Of a DNA stretch of 64,000 nucleotides, positions 32,166 to 44,500 are shown in pieces. Each line of letters opens with the position of its first letter. Positions within the stretch are counted from its first letter, which is position 1. The stretch is from Chondrilla cf. caribensis (lineage: Eukaryota; Porifera; Demospongiae; Chondrillida; Chondrillidae): positions 1,642,501 through 1,706,500 of the forward strand of contig OZ026556.1 of assembly GCA_964020155.1 (NCBI GenBank). Reading direction: 5' to 3'. Both the position numbers and the translations under genes were made by a program. Under the pieces are notes generated by a model that saw only the letters and a program-made list of their open reading frames with translations, did not search any database and was not told the DNA's origin.

Positions 32166-33546
32166 TCAACAAGATTCCTCTGTGTGGCTAATTAACTAAC
32201 TTTACCAGTTAATCATACATATTATTAGGATAACTATAGTTGTCACTTTTGGTTTGTCATCACTGATTCACATCTAATATTCAGTTCATTTGATGAAGTT
32301 GTGATGTGATAATTAAAGTGCCAGTCAAGAAGTACATGTGTGTGATTGAATTCATAACTTCTTCACATGACTTCATAGATCAATTAAAGTGATCAACCCA
32401 ATTAACTTTATCAATAATTGGCTGTAATGTGTATATGATTAATGATGAAAGTTATACACATAGTGAATTCTTGTTAATCCACCACTGCTTTATAATAATA
32501 TCTGTGAAACACCTCAATTTCCCATGCAACCCCACAGGCCCAATATAATATAAATACCGATACATATATATATATTTATCCAGTTAATCCACCAAACTCA
32601 TTTGCCATATTATACATTATTTTAACAACAAATTGTGCATTAGATTAATGTATGCATGTATGTTCATAATTATGTATGCATGGTGTAATACCACATGTAC
32701 ACATATACATAATACATGTTATTATGTACAGTGATTTTTCAAGTATAATATATGGCTATAGACTGCATTGATGTTTCATTTCCAAATTGACGGACAACTA
32801 TTAAACCTCACGCTCCATTTTTTCTTTTGTAGGAGGAAGCTACATGCAGTATGTATGTGTGTGAATTTCAGCCAATTATAATTGTCATTTGTGAACACTG
32901 TGAAAATGGCACACACAGTATGTACGTACATGTGCATGCTATACATGCATGAATTAATTATGCAATTAATATTATACGTAATTCAATAATATCGCTCACA
33001 TATTGCTACAGTAGCTACTAATCCAGTAGAGCATATATTGCATGGCAGGGTATTTGGATCATTAATTGTTTGTTTATTAATTGTTAATTGTTAATTATTT
33101 GGTTGTTTTACGCTAGGTAATTTCTCATGCACAGCAATTCCACATTACTCATTGTGACAACCTGACTCCCTCGACACAACTACAATATGAGCCGCTCCCA
33201 CAGTTCTGTTCACATGTCAAGCATAAAATTGGTTGTTGTACATGTGTATCTTGTACATACTGTACATACATAATTGACCGAGAGTCATTCATGGAGATAA
33301 TTAAATATGCATGCCATGAAACAAAACACTGTAATCACAACCAATTGCACACAATGTACACAGGTTAATGCTGTACAAAGAAAATGCAATGAAAATTACT
33401 GAACGTAGTTGACGAACTGTAGCCCACTCAAGCCAAGACCCTCAATACTTCAACGGCTCTCTTGTACTGGTGTTTGAGAACTCTGCTCCCTGTACGTAGA
33501 CAAGAAGACCATGCAAATGAAAATATCATGTGTACATGTGTGTGTA

Positions 33547-33697
33547 CAGTGGAGCTGCTATTGGAAGACACTTTTTTTGAGTGGATGACACCATAAAATT
33601 ACTTCCCTACAGAGGAGACTTTCCGAGGCATGAAAAATGGACTGTTCTATAGTATTACATTTCCACCTCTGAAGAGTGGACAATCTCTATACAGTGG
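33547..33697. mobile_element. remnant of the CAGTGGAACC-type MITE family
   Basis: The left end ACAGTGGAGCTGCTATTGGA and the right part TCTGAAGAGTGGACAATCTC resemble the 58312-58511 and 41983-42160 elements, but both ends are degraded. Confidence 0.45.
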
Positions 33698-34635
33698 ACA
33701 AAGTGAGTGTCAATATGTCTGCTAATGAGTTCCACAGTTTATATTATACATACGTATGTACGTGTATACATTCATACATACACACACACTATACACATAC
33801 ATATGTACATATGTACAGTGTTACAATAATATTATACGAGAAATACAGGTACATATATACGTGAATAAAATGTTAAGTTACTGTAAACACATACAGTACA
33901 CAGTATGATAGTATGTACAGCATATGCATGACGATTAGCGTATTACCGAATATCGTAATCACTCATATAGAATTGAACTCTGTTATTACCATTGCAAATG
34001 CACATATAATATAACCAAACAGTTAACAAAACTACAAAAAGAGTGCAAAATAATAAAGAAATAAGAGGCTATTGTGTGTGATGTGTGTATGTGGATAACC
34101 ATGACATGATACGTGGGTGTATATAGCATGTGTACGGAAAAGGAAACAATAATCATGTGTACAGGAAATAATAACTCCATGTGAAAACATTATGCAATGT
34201 AAAATATGTAATACGTTATACATACACCACAAGTGTGTACAGTACACTTTATACATATGTGTACATATATATACAGTGGATTGTCATTAATCCACCACCG
34301 TTTCATCTGCCAAATCTTCTATCCTCCCAATACCAATACAATGTACAAGCATTACTGAATATCCACTCATACATCAACCATAAAATTTCATTAACCCCTA
34401 GCAATTACAGGACAGATAACGTCTCCTGGTGATATTGCTCTCAATCATACTGTCAATCATATCGGTAATTATAATGGTCAGAGTATGAGGAGAGGACTGA
34501 CTTAGTTACTTTGACTTACTCTACCAGAGGTTGGTCAGAGTAAGGGTCAGGGCCAGGTCTCAGTCATAAGGGACAGGGAAATACTTCTACACATACGTAT
34601 GCAATATATCATCTTTTTGAAAAGTGAAGAAAAAC

Positions 34636-34803
34636 ATATATCAAGAATTCAATGTAATTCACTAGCCAGGTAATTTCTAATACCAAAAGTTTCGACAGCT
34701 GACTGCTGTCTTCTTCAGTGGTATAAGTGGTTTACGTCATCAAACGTTTGGTGTTAAAAATTATCTGGTTAGTGAATTACGTACATTGAATTCTTGATAT
34801 ATG
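34636..34803. mobile_element. 168-bp MITE with about 55-bp TIRs
   Basis: The left arm starts CATATATCAAGAATTCAATG and is inverted at the right (CATTGAATTCTTGATATATG). Homology continues inward through TTCACTA and AATACCAAA/TTTGGTGTT with small indels. The centre is only about 55 bp and has no coding capacity. Confidence 0.85.
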
Positions 34804-35295
34804 ACAACACATAGCCGTTCAACCACTTTCGCAGTGAAGTAAAATGTTGATAACTAATAACTGAAATTCCTCTCAAAAAATCCTAGATTCACCACTGTTT
34901 ACCGCACAATCCATCAATACATATCTACATATATGTACTGTACACAGGGCCAACCACAACTAGACAGGCAACATGTAATTATAGAGGAAGTGTGTACACA
35001 TACACAACTACATGCACACTTGACTACATTTTGTCAACAAGAGAGTAGTGTATTCATTTCAGTGCTACATTCTTACACCAACTGATACTTTCATTCACAA
35101 ACACAACCTTTCAATCATCTTGTCCCGGAATTCACTGTTTTGTTACTTGAGTCAGAATGTTATTACAAAGATCTATGTCATCAGATTACAACACTCCACG
35201 GTGTTCACTAAATTTGATGTTCAGGTGTAAACGGATGGGTGCTGTGTAGTACTTGTGTGTAACTGATGCCATTGTGGTAAGAATGCACATACATA

Positions 35296-35501
35296 CCGTA
35301 TAGCGGGAAATATTCGTGGGACAAAATTTTCACAGATTTCTTGGTTTGCCTAACATCCGCGAAAATTATATCTGCGAATTAGGCATTCTCGCTGTTCTGT
35401 CGCGTGACTCTGGCCAGCATCCACGAAAATTTTATCCGCGAATTTTCATTTTTGGAGCCATCCGCGAAAATTTTGTCCCGCGAAATTTTCCCGCTATACA
35501 G
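35296..35501. mobile_element. 206-bp MITE with TIRs and TA target site
   Basis: The left end CCGTATAGCGGGAAATATTC is inverted at the right (ATTTTCCCGCTATACAG), with TA on both sides (35294-35295, 35502-35503). Internal GCGAAAATTTT motifs repeat in both orientations. Confidence 0.82.
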
Positions 35502-36096
35502 TATGTATACGTACTATATGCATATACAGTACATACATATGTACCATGTACACTATACAATTACATACCTAGTACGTATGTACCATGTTCACTATACATT
35601 TACACAGTACATGCATACATACAGTACAAATGTATGTACCATTCATACTATACATACAGTACATATGTATTTACTGTACACACTATACACACAGTACATA
35701 CATATGCACTGTGAATTCACATACTGTACACATGTTAGGTTTACTGTACTGGACTTCATATTGAGGTCGTGATATTATTTCACTGAACAATTCTTCTTAA
35801 TTTTAGTAAATACACAGCGGAGACTCATTAGAAGGGATCTCAAAGGAACAGTTGAAAAGTTCCTCTTATCAGAAATCTGTATCAACAGGGGTGATTATTA
35901 TAGTTCCCATGGGTGTGGTAGGACCTACAGGAAACTTCCCGATAACCGGGATTCCTCTAAAGCGGGTTCCTGCTGATGAGACACAATCTGACTTTCATTA
36001 TGTATCAAGCTACAATGTACTGGATCTTCCTAATGGGCCCCACTCCAGAGAGAGTGGAAGTCTAATTTACCACTATGGACCTCTAATTTGTAAACA

Positions 36097-36179
36097 CAGA
36101 GAATTCTTGTTAATCCGCCACCTGTTTATCCATCGAACCATTTAATCCGCCACAATTCACTGTTCAGAATTCACTGTAG
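36097..36179. mobile_element. short MITE fragment of the GTTAATCCGCC family
   Basis: GAGAATTCTTGTTAATCCGCC on the left and GAATTCACTGTA on the right match the ends of the 57079-57257 element. The stop codon of the C7orf50-like model (36157-36159) lies inside it. Confidence 0.6.
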
Positions 36180-37523
36180 GTACACTGGAAGAGTGTATGA
36201 GAAACATGCAGGAGCATGCAATTACATGGGAAACATGGGGATGAATTGAAAACGTGTGTTCACCATTGTCATCTTCACTATCACTTCTACTACTGTCGTA
36301 GGCGTCCACTACTGCTTGTGATCTCTCCACTGTTCGCTCTCTAACACCACCTTGTAGTCCCTCAAGGTACCGCAAAAGGATCTTAAAGTCAGCACTTTTG
36401 ATCTGAGAAGAGCAAAGATCCTCACAAGAACACTCAAGAGGCCATTCTGAACACAGTACAAACTGCATGTAGTATTCAGAGACGTACCACACATAGGTTT
36501 TATAGTATCAGGGGCAGCGGAAAGGGGGGTCAGGGTGGTCATGTGACCCCCCAAAAGTAAGACAGGGGGGTCACTGACCCCCCAAGCACAGTACAAGACT
36601 AGCTTGGCCAATGACATGCTTTAAAATAATCAAGCTTATTCAGGTGTGAAATCGGTTCGATGGTGGATTGTGGAATTAAGCATGGAACTCCAAGCATTAC
36701 CAGTTTCTTTGCTAAGTGCTCATGCTCTGGCTCAAATTTTGGGCAATGTGATTGAAATTAGAGATAAAGCCCCGATTTAACAAAGGGGCCAATCAAGAGC
36801 GCGAGACTATAATAATTATTATATAAAATCATCATCAATGTTTGACCCCTCAATTCTAAAGAGCTTCCGCCACCCCTGAGTATTATATGCCACATACATA
36901 TCTAATACAGATGAATGCATGTGTGTGTACTGTAATATGTATGTATGTAGTTATGTATATTTATGTACACATTTACACACATAATATTCTCAGTCACAAT
37001 ATGCAGATAGGTATAAATATGAAGTATAAGATGATAAAGTGAATCTCAACAGACTGACCTTCAACTTATCGAACATGTTATCCAGTAGGTGATTTTGCAG
37101 TTTCTTTTTGAATGACCATGTCTTCTGGTCTGTATACCAAAGTCTCAAGTAGGATAGAGCATCTTGTAGATGGTCCCTTTTTGTTAGCAGAGTGGGAGGT
37201 TTGGAAACTTTGGCCTTCTTTTTTCTCTTCTTACGTCTCACTTTCCTAGCAGTTTTATCCTCATTGTGATTACTATTCACAGGTTGTTGCGCAGGTGAAG
37301 AAGTCAGAGACTCTCCACTCAGTTTATGAGACATGGTTGTGTTCTTAACAGTGTGTTCCTCTTTCGTTTCTTTCACCGTCGAGGAAGCACTTGGCTTGAT
37401 GAACAAAGCTTGCTTCTTTTGGGTCCCAATGGGAGGCCTGCCAGGAATGCCAGCTTTCTCTCCACTTGGAGTTCTCCTTCCAACCTTCACAAACCGTGGT
37501 GACAATTTGGATGTTAACATCTC
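36157..37523 (-). CDS. C7orf50-like protein (WKF domain)
   Basis: Exons 37523-37059 and 36402-36157 (stop TGA). From the ATG at 37520 this gives 235 residues. The N-terminal half is basic and low-complexity with a nuclear or nucleolar signal-like stretch (RKVRRKKRKKKAK). The conserved part spans the splice: ALSYLRLWYTDQKTWSFKKK, then LLDNMFDKLK|IKSADFKILL and RYLEGLQGGVRERTVE. This matches the WKF/DUF2373 domain of human C7orf50 (WRFQKTRQ..LL, YLEGLQGRARELTV). Known family members are nucleolar and linked to ribosome biogenesis. The C-terminus after the domain is acidic, then unconserved, and ends inside a transposon fragment. The exon appears to open at an acceptor, ACAG|GAGATG, three bases before the ATG, so a 5' non-coding exon or trans-spliced leader is possible. 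OXLD1-like ends only 257 bp upstream on the same strand. Confidence 0.8.
36509..36878. mobile_element. hAT-like MITE in the C7orf50-like intron
   Basis: The left end CAGGGGCAGCGGAA is inverted at the right (TTCCGCCACCCCTG). AGTAT flanks both ends (36504-36508, 36879-36883). The element makes up most of the 656-bp intron. Confidence 0.75.
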
Positions 37524-37590
37524 CTGTCAAGGATGCTTGAGACTACTATACATGGAGCAAATAAAATGTAACTAATATACAAAGAAGGTG

Positions 37591-37610
37591 TTCGTGTGTG
37601 TGTGCATGTG

Positions 37611-37689
<79 letters not shown>

Positions 37690-37693
37690 GTGT

Positions 37694-37746
<53 letters not shown>
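37591..37746. repeat. (TG)n microsatellite
   Basis: TG repeats with TTTG, GCG and CACG interruptions between the OXLD1-like and C7orf50-like coding regions. It occupies most of the 257-bp gap. Confidence 0.95.
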
Positions 37747-37780
37747 GGTGTTTTTGGTGTATACCTGTACCTATATTTGT

Positions 37781-38358
37781 TCACACCTTAGTGGTACTAC
37801 CAAATTTCAACTTCAACTCCAATTCCACAAAGGATTTCAAATTGGGATCTGGTATTTCTTTAATGGCCTTGAAAGCAGCCTGCCCTCTATCTTTATACAA
37901 TTCAGCTAGTTCCTCTGCGTATTTCACCCACACGCAGTTAGTACATCCTCTCATGCAACAGTCACTAGGGGGATCAGGAGGTGTATCTATGGAAGTGGAA
38001 TAAACAATACATATCATCGACCCCTCCACCTAATAATGCTATGTTGAAAATATAACGTGCATTACGTTAACTGACGCAATTTTCAATCAGTGTGTGTGTG
38101 AACCAGTAAGTGAAAATGGGACATCATGCCCTGCAGGACGCCTGGAAAAAAATCGATAGATGAACAGTCACTGATCTTAGTCACCGATGCATTCCCAATA
38201 GACACACTGACAAACCATTATCGACCCGCGCGGAATTAGACTACACTATACTCACTTGTCTGTCTACTCTCCCCCGACCCACTTTGCTGACTGCAGCGTC
38301 TTCCAAGCACGCTAAACCTCTGATAAAGACGAAAACCTAACCGACTCAGACGGGACAT
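37781..38358 (-). CDS. OXLD1: OXLD1-like oxidoreductase-like domain protein, probably mitochondrial
   Basis: Exons 38358-38256 and 37986-37781 (stop TGA), 102 residues. Exon 1 was found by looking upstream of the domain. It starts [20 protein letters not shown], an Arg-rich, acid-free amphipathic leader typical of mitochondrial import, and ends at a good donor (ACAA|GTGAGTA). Exon 2 carries the oxidoreductase-like domain: [20 protein letters not shown] with the CC-x3-C-x2-C cysteine set, then [11 protein letters not shown] and [13 protein letters not shown]. This follows human OXLD1 over the whole domain. Biochemical function of the family is poorly known. It is divergent from the xylosyltransferase gene (191 bp between start codons) and lies directly upstream of the C7orf50-like gene on the same strand. 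Confidence 0.9.
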
Positions 38359-38549
38359 GAACAGGATTACTCAATAACCCGTGATGATTGCATAATAACG
38401 AGGCATCTAGGACCTACTTCCGGTAATTCCGATGAGTTTTTCGCGCACTAGTGGTCTCTGTACTTCTATTAGATGTCTTCCTGCAACCGGGAGGGTAGAT
38501 TTGGACGAAATGCGAACAGGTCGATCCCATTATAGACCAGTTGATTCTA
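38359..38549. promoter_or_regulatory. divergent promoter region, OXLD1-like (-) and xylosyltransferase (+)
   Basis: Only 191 bp lie between the two start codons, so a shared bidirectional promoter is the simplest reading. The interval contains ACTTCCGGT (38415-38423), an ETS-type site common in bidirectional housekeeping promoters, and no TATA box. Confidence 0.6.
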
Positions 38550-41500
38550 ATGTTGGACACAATGCCTAAGAAAATAATCAGATGCGGATTTCGAAGCGGC
38601 TTTATCATTGGATTTGCCTTTGCGCTGGTTTGTATACAGATATTCGCCTTCTCTCGTGTTTCCGATGTACTCTTTGAGGGGGAAAGCAGCGCTCCAGACC
38701 ATCACGAATCATTCAAAACGGAAAAAGAGGTAAACTTTGCTGTTTGTGCTGGAGTATTTGTTCACCTTTCCCGTTTGCTTAAATGTCTTTCCCCTAACGA
38801 TACTGAGTTTAAGGCATTGAGGAGATCTTAGTTATGCAGGTTCTGTCTCCTTTAGATGCTTGGGAAGAGCATATTGGGCATACTGCCCCGAGATACCGAT
38901 CAAAAGGAAACGATATCCCATTCTGACACGAGACGGCATTCTGAAGAGGTCAGCCCAGACGGCATTGTTATCGAGAACAAAGAAGGAAATCTGCGCATTC
39001 CAGCTGTTCCTGACCAGGAGGCACAGAGTCGGGACCACTCCAAGACGACTCGTGAATCTCCCAGTGAACGTCCTGTGGTCGTTAAGGACCTGGTTTCCTC
39101 CGAACCGATGCAGACTCTCCCCACCTTGCAACTGTCCACGCAGAACCCCAAAGTAGAGGACATTGACGTGGAAGATGGTGACATAGCCGACTGTGTTATA
39201 GACGGGAATGCAGATGCACGGTCAGCCTTGGACCGTGCCACGACTTCTAAATGCAAGGAAACGATTCGTAATGTAACATGTCTTCAGATGAAGGATAAAC
39301 TGTATGATTTAGACGTACATAACCACTGTCCTCGTGGAGTCAATTTCCTAGGCGACACCCTACCAACAGACCCTCCCCCACTTGATCAAGCCACTGGTTC
39401 AGACATCAGAATTGTCTATGTATTGGTTGTGCACGGAAGGGCCTTACGTCAGATAAAAATGCTGCTCAAAGCTCTCTATCACAGGGATCATTACTTCTAC
39501 ATCCACGTTGACCAGGTCAGTGTGCCCCCACGTCTGACTATGTACTTCAATCTGTTTACATGTACACAAATGTTCTTTTATCCAATCATTATGTGTTTGT
39601 GTGTGTGTATACCCACCACTACTCCCCGCGTTTTAAATCTGTTTAGTGTGATGTTACCGTGGGAACATAATGTGGACTATGCCCTAATATAAAACTCTTT
39701 GTTTTGCGGTTAATTGTCTCCTCAGTGTACCTATGAACCCTGACATATTATATTATGGTGGAACTTGCATAGTAAACTAGTACGGTACCTGGAGGCGCAC
39801 AGTAACTCTGTACTATAATTATATCAGAGGTACAATCCTACTTGGTTAGCAAGTACTGTGTATACATACAAGTGCAGTCAACTGGAGGCGACATACTATC
39901 ACGCTACTTGCTACTTGGTTAGCAAGTACTGTGTATACATACCTTGAGAGGCACACAAACATGCATTACACAGTACCTCAACAGGCACATGAAATTTGCA
40001 GTTCTTACACAAACAAGTATTTAAAACCATTTAAAAGCGAAGTAATAGGATATGTATAGAGATGCCATATTCCAAAAGAGTTAAAGAACAAGTGCAGTCA
40101 ACTGGAGGCGACATACTATCACGCCGTGTGGCATTGCAGAGAGCACATGCCCCAGGCAACTCCATGGAATGCACCATGCAAGCTGTACTGCTGATATTGG
40201 GATGGTTGTGCTGCGATGCTGTGTTCATTGCAGTGGTGTACCAACGTGAATGTGTTTTCTCAGGTTAACCCAACTTGTTCTTTAACTCTTCATGGATCTA
40301 TCATCCCTTTATCTCTTTTTATTTTCAAATATTTTTTTAAATACTTGATTGTATTATGTTTGGAGATCAACCGATCTTATAACACCGACAAATTATCGTT
40401 ATTTTTCATTCGTTCAAATAACTTGTGCGTGCGGGTGCAGCTTATGTGATAAGCAAAATTTACTTTGCGGATTGTGGTCTGGGTCCGCATGCGGTGATAC
40501 TGGAGATAGCCAGAGATAGTCGGCTCATAATATAAAGATGGCGTCTTTACATAAGGTAGCTGCAATATGCGCCCGAAAATTGACTTTCGCAAGACGTGGT
40601 AGGATGGGAATCTAAGCAGAAAAAGACACTGCGTGTATTAAAACGGAATTCAATGGTGCACATTTCAGTGCGATATAGCTTTAGCCCTTTGTACCGGCTA
40701 AAAGTCGATAAGAAGAACCTCAATTGAACTGCCCGTTCACCGGTTTGACACTTAGACGACACATTTCCTTCCTAATTTTAATTTTAATGTCCATTATAAG
40801 AAACGAAAACAGCTACAAAGTGCTCTAATATGCTGATCAAGTTTCCATACGCGAAATTTAATACCGTTTGTATGTATGCGCGGTATAGAGCCGCCATCTT
40901 ATTTTCCGCGAAGACCGGGCTGTCTGCAATATTCGCACCGCACTTGTTATATTCAGCCCCCCCTTAAATATATACTCTATGTTACTTACAAACCAGTCTA
41001 TCTACTGAATGGAGCATGGGTAGCAATGACAGCTGGTCTTTTATCAAACTTGCCTCTCTGCAGAGGACATTACTTGGAATTGTGATGTTCAGACAATAAA
41101 TGAAGTATCAATTGTCCTGTTTTACTTTAAGCCGCGAATATATGTAATATGAGCTAATTCTGAAGATTTCATAATTCCGATCACTAGTGAATAGCTAGCA
41201 CACATGTCCTCCCCCGTGTAGCACACGTGTCCTCCCCCGTGTAGCACGTGTCCTCCCCCGTGTAGCACATGGATCCTCCCCCGTGTAGCACATGGGTCCT
41301 CCCCCGTGTAGCACACATGTCCTCCCCCGTGTAGCACACCTGTCCTCCCCCGTGTAGCACATGTGTCCTCCTCCGTGTAGCACACATGTCCCTCCTCCGT
41401 GTAGTAAATTTTCTGATACAGTGACCAGTGCTTGCTGTACACTAATACGTACATATTTGGAAGCCAACTTCTAACTTTGGTGTGATTAATAGTAAAATGT

Positions 41501-44500
41501 GAATTCATTGTGATCAGTGAGGATTTTTGCAACCCCGTACACGTATTATATTGCATTCTCTTGTATGTATCAATTATTGCAATCCCACATTATATTGCAT
41601 ATTATATTGAATTCTCTAGTTTAATCAGCTATGGTATGTATAATTTAATTGCGTCTGTGTGAGATGAGATAAATTAATATCCTTTAGCAATGTGAAATAT
41701 ATTGTCTGCTATTCACACATGGGTTGTTATAGTAATTAAAGTGGACGGTAATGGTAACACGAGCTTTTGAACCAGATGATTCTGTTTTCCGCTGACATGT
41801 GTACACGTCTGCACACAGGTAAACAGGCAGCCAAACAACAAAAACCAAACACTCCTTCCATCAAGGCGACATACAGTAGACAGGTATACATACATATGTA
41901 TGCATAGGTGGGGTTAATTCATGCTCGCTCAATATATGCAAGTTCAAACAATGGGATCTCTGTTTCTGTATATACGTATATATAGGGGAACCTCTTTATA
42001 AAGGACACATTGGGATGACCTAGTTTGTCCACTGTAGACAGGTTGTCCATTCTTCAGAGATGAAAAATGTATTAGCACTGTAGGAAATCTATTTTTCCTC
42101 GCCAAATGTCCTTTGTAGGGAGGTAATTTCTATGATGTCCTTTATTAGAGGTCCCACTGTATAATGATATGGATATGAATGGATGTCCCCTACATTGTGC
42201 TGTATGATCTCAAATTGTTAGCACTACAACTAACTGGCTGTCATTCACCTAAAAACAAAATTAATGAATGATTGCCTGTCTACTGGTATGGAAATACAGT
42301 GTACATCCTGATTGAGGGTAATGATATCACCATCAGTTCTTCACAGAAACAACGTAAGTGGTTTGTAATAGAGCTATTTTCTATCAGGAAACAATGTGGC
42401 ACAGGGGGTTGTGTTGGAAAACAGTTGTTAACTGCACTGGTATCGACTTGTACTGGGCTGGCATGGTACCGACTTGTACTGGGCTGGCATGGTATTGACT
42501 TGTACTGGGCTGGCATGGTACCGACTTGTACTGGGCTGGCATGGTATCGACTTGTACTGGGCTGGCATGGTAATGACTTGTACTGGGCTGGCATGGTATC
42601 GACTTGTACTGGGCTGGCATGGTATCGACTTGTACTGGGCTGGCATGGTATAGACTTGTACTGGGCTGGCATGGTATCGACTTGTACTGGGCTGGTATGG
42701 TATCGACTTGTACTGGGCTGGCATGGTATCGACTTGTACTGGGCTGACATGGTATAGACTTGTACTGGGCTGGCATGGTATAGACTTGTACTGGGCTGGC
42801 ATGGTATAGACTTGTACTGGGCTGGCATGGTATCAACTTGTACTGGGCTGGCATGGTATTGACTTGTACTGGGCTGGTATGGTATCAACTTGTACTGGGC
42901 TGGCATGGTATGGACTTGTACTGGGCTGGCATGGTATCGACTTGTACTGGGCTGGCATGGTATCGACTTGTACTGGGCTGGCATGGTATCGACTTGTACT
43001 GGGCGGGCATGGTATCGACTTGTACTGGGCGGGCATGGTATCGACTTGTACTGGGCTGGCATGGTACCGACTTGTACTGGGCTGGCATGGTACCGACTTG
43101 TACTGGGCTGGCATGGTACCGACTTGTACTGGGCTGGTATGGTATCGACTTGTACTGGGCTGGCATGGTATTGGGCTTGGTGTTGATGATTAATAGCTAG
43201 GCCATACTGCTATTTTAGAGTACTCAATCAGCAATGATTATATTTTGTAACTACAGCTATACATATTATTTTGAACCATTCCAACACACTGTGGGACATC
43301 CTGTTATGTTCAGACTCACCCCACAGTGCTCTGCAGTCATCCAGTATAGTTACCTGCACATAGGCAAGGTTGAGTGTGTCACATTTTGGGCAATCAAGCT
43401 TTTAATTGGGGTGGAGTGGGGTGTAAAGTAACTTGGAATGGGCATCTTTAGACACAGTTAACATTTAGCCATGGACGCTTGCCTTCAACTATTGAATAAC
43501 CCACGTGTATATGGGGTAAACACCAACATGAACTCGTATCAAGAGCTCAGTGTTAAGTGTGTTCAAGGCTATCAATTCCATTTTTCACTCTGTAGTCCTC
43601 ACAAAAATGTAAACATTACTACTGCTTAGAAAGGTCCATCCAGAGCCTAGGCACCCTAGTGGACCTGGTATATCACAGTTATCTTTGTACGTACACTGAG
43701 TGAAGTAGAGAGTATGTGTGTGTTGTGTATAGAAATTTAGTTGTACTCAAGTGTGCTCAATGCTATCAATTCCATTTTTCACAAACGTGCATGATATTAT
43801 TGTATGACAGTTTGGTCCTAGTACTCATATCTGAGTCAAGGTACATACATGCGAACATGTTCAGTCTATTATCATTATAATGAGTGGACAGTGGAGGACT
43901 TTGACAATCTGGCACTCTTCTATATGTTTCCTGTGCAGTGGATTCTTGATAATCCAATGCTCTTTTTCTGTTACGATATCTCCTACATGCAGTGAAACCT
44001 TGATAATCTGACACCCTTGATGTACAGCACATGCTAAATTACAAGTTTATAGTGTAATTTATGATGATAAACATCTCAGGATGTGGCCAACGTTGGTTGG
44101 AATGCGAGATTGTAGGGAGTTTATTTTGTAAGGATCATGACTGTGCAATATTTTAGAGCTTGTCGATTGGAATTAGCTCCTTCTTGCATCTCCTTCATTA
44201 GTCTACTTGTCCGTGTTATATATGCTGTTTGAATGCAGTCTGTAATGCTCCTGATAGGCGATCGACACCTGATACGTGTGATCTTCCTTTGTGACAAGGG
44301 TAGCAATCCATATGACCATTAGTGTAACCTCACTGGCAATCTATGTACAGTTCATATTATAGGTACATTGTAGGTACATATGCATACACGTATGTGGACA
44401 TGTATGTACAGTGGAACCTATCTTCTGGGACCAACCCTTGATTTATAAAACAGTTGTCTCTGAGGACAGATAAACTTGCAATTTAGCATGTCTGTACATC

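Larger units (their letters stand above)
32166..36156. other. 4-kb gene-free, MITE-rich region
   Basis: This is the gap between two convergent genes (MARF1 + and C7orf50-like -). The first part should hold the MARF1 3' UTR. The rest is AT-rich with TACGTA/TGTACA-type simple sequence and several TIR elements listed separately. No credible coding exon was found on either strand. Confidence 0.65.

Noticed and set aside
40031..40268. Overlapping frames on both strands in xylosyltransferase intron 2
   Set aside because: Part of the sequence is a duplicated block (also near 39866), and neither frame resembles a known protein.
42272..43200. Several 100-260 codon frames on both strands
   Set aside because: All are translations of the 26-bp minisatellite.
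43234..43431. 65-codon frame repeated at 46437-46652
   Set aside because: The shared peptide merely reflects the 458-bp DNA duplication; no start or splicing evidence for a gene.
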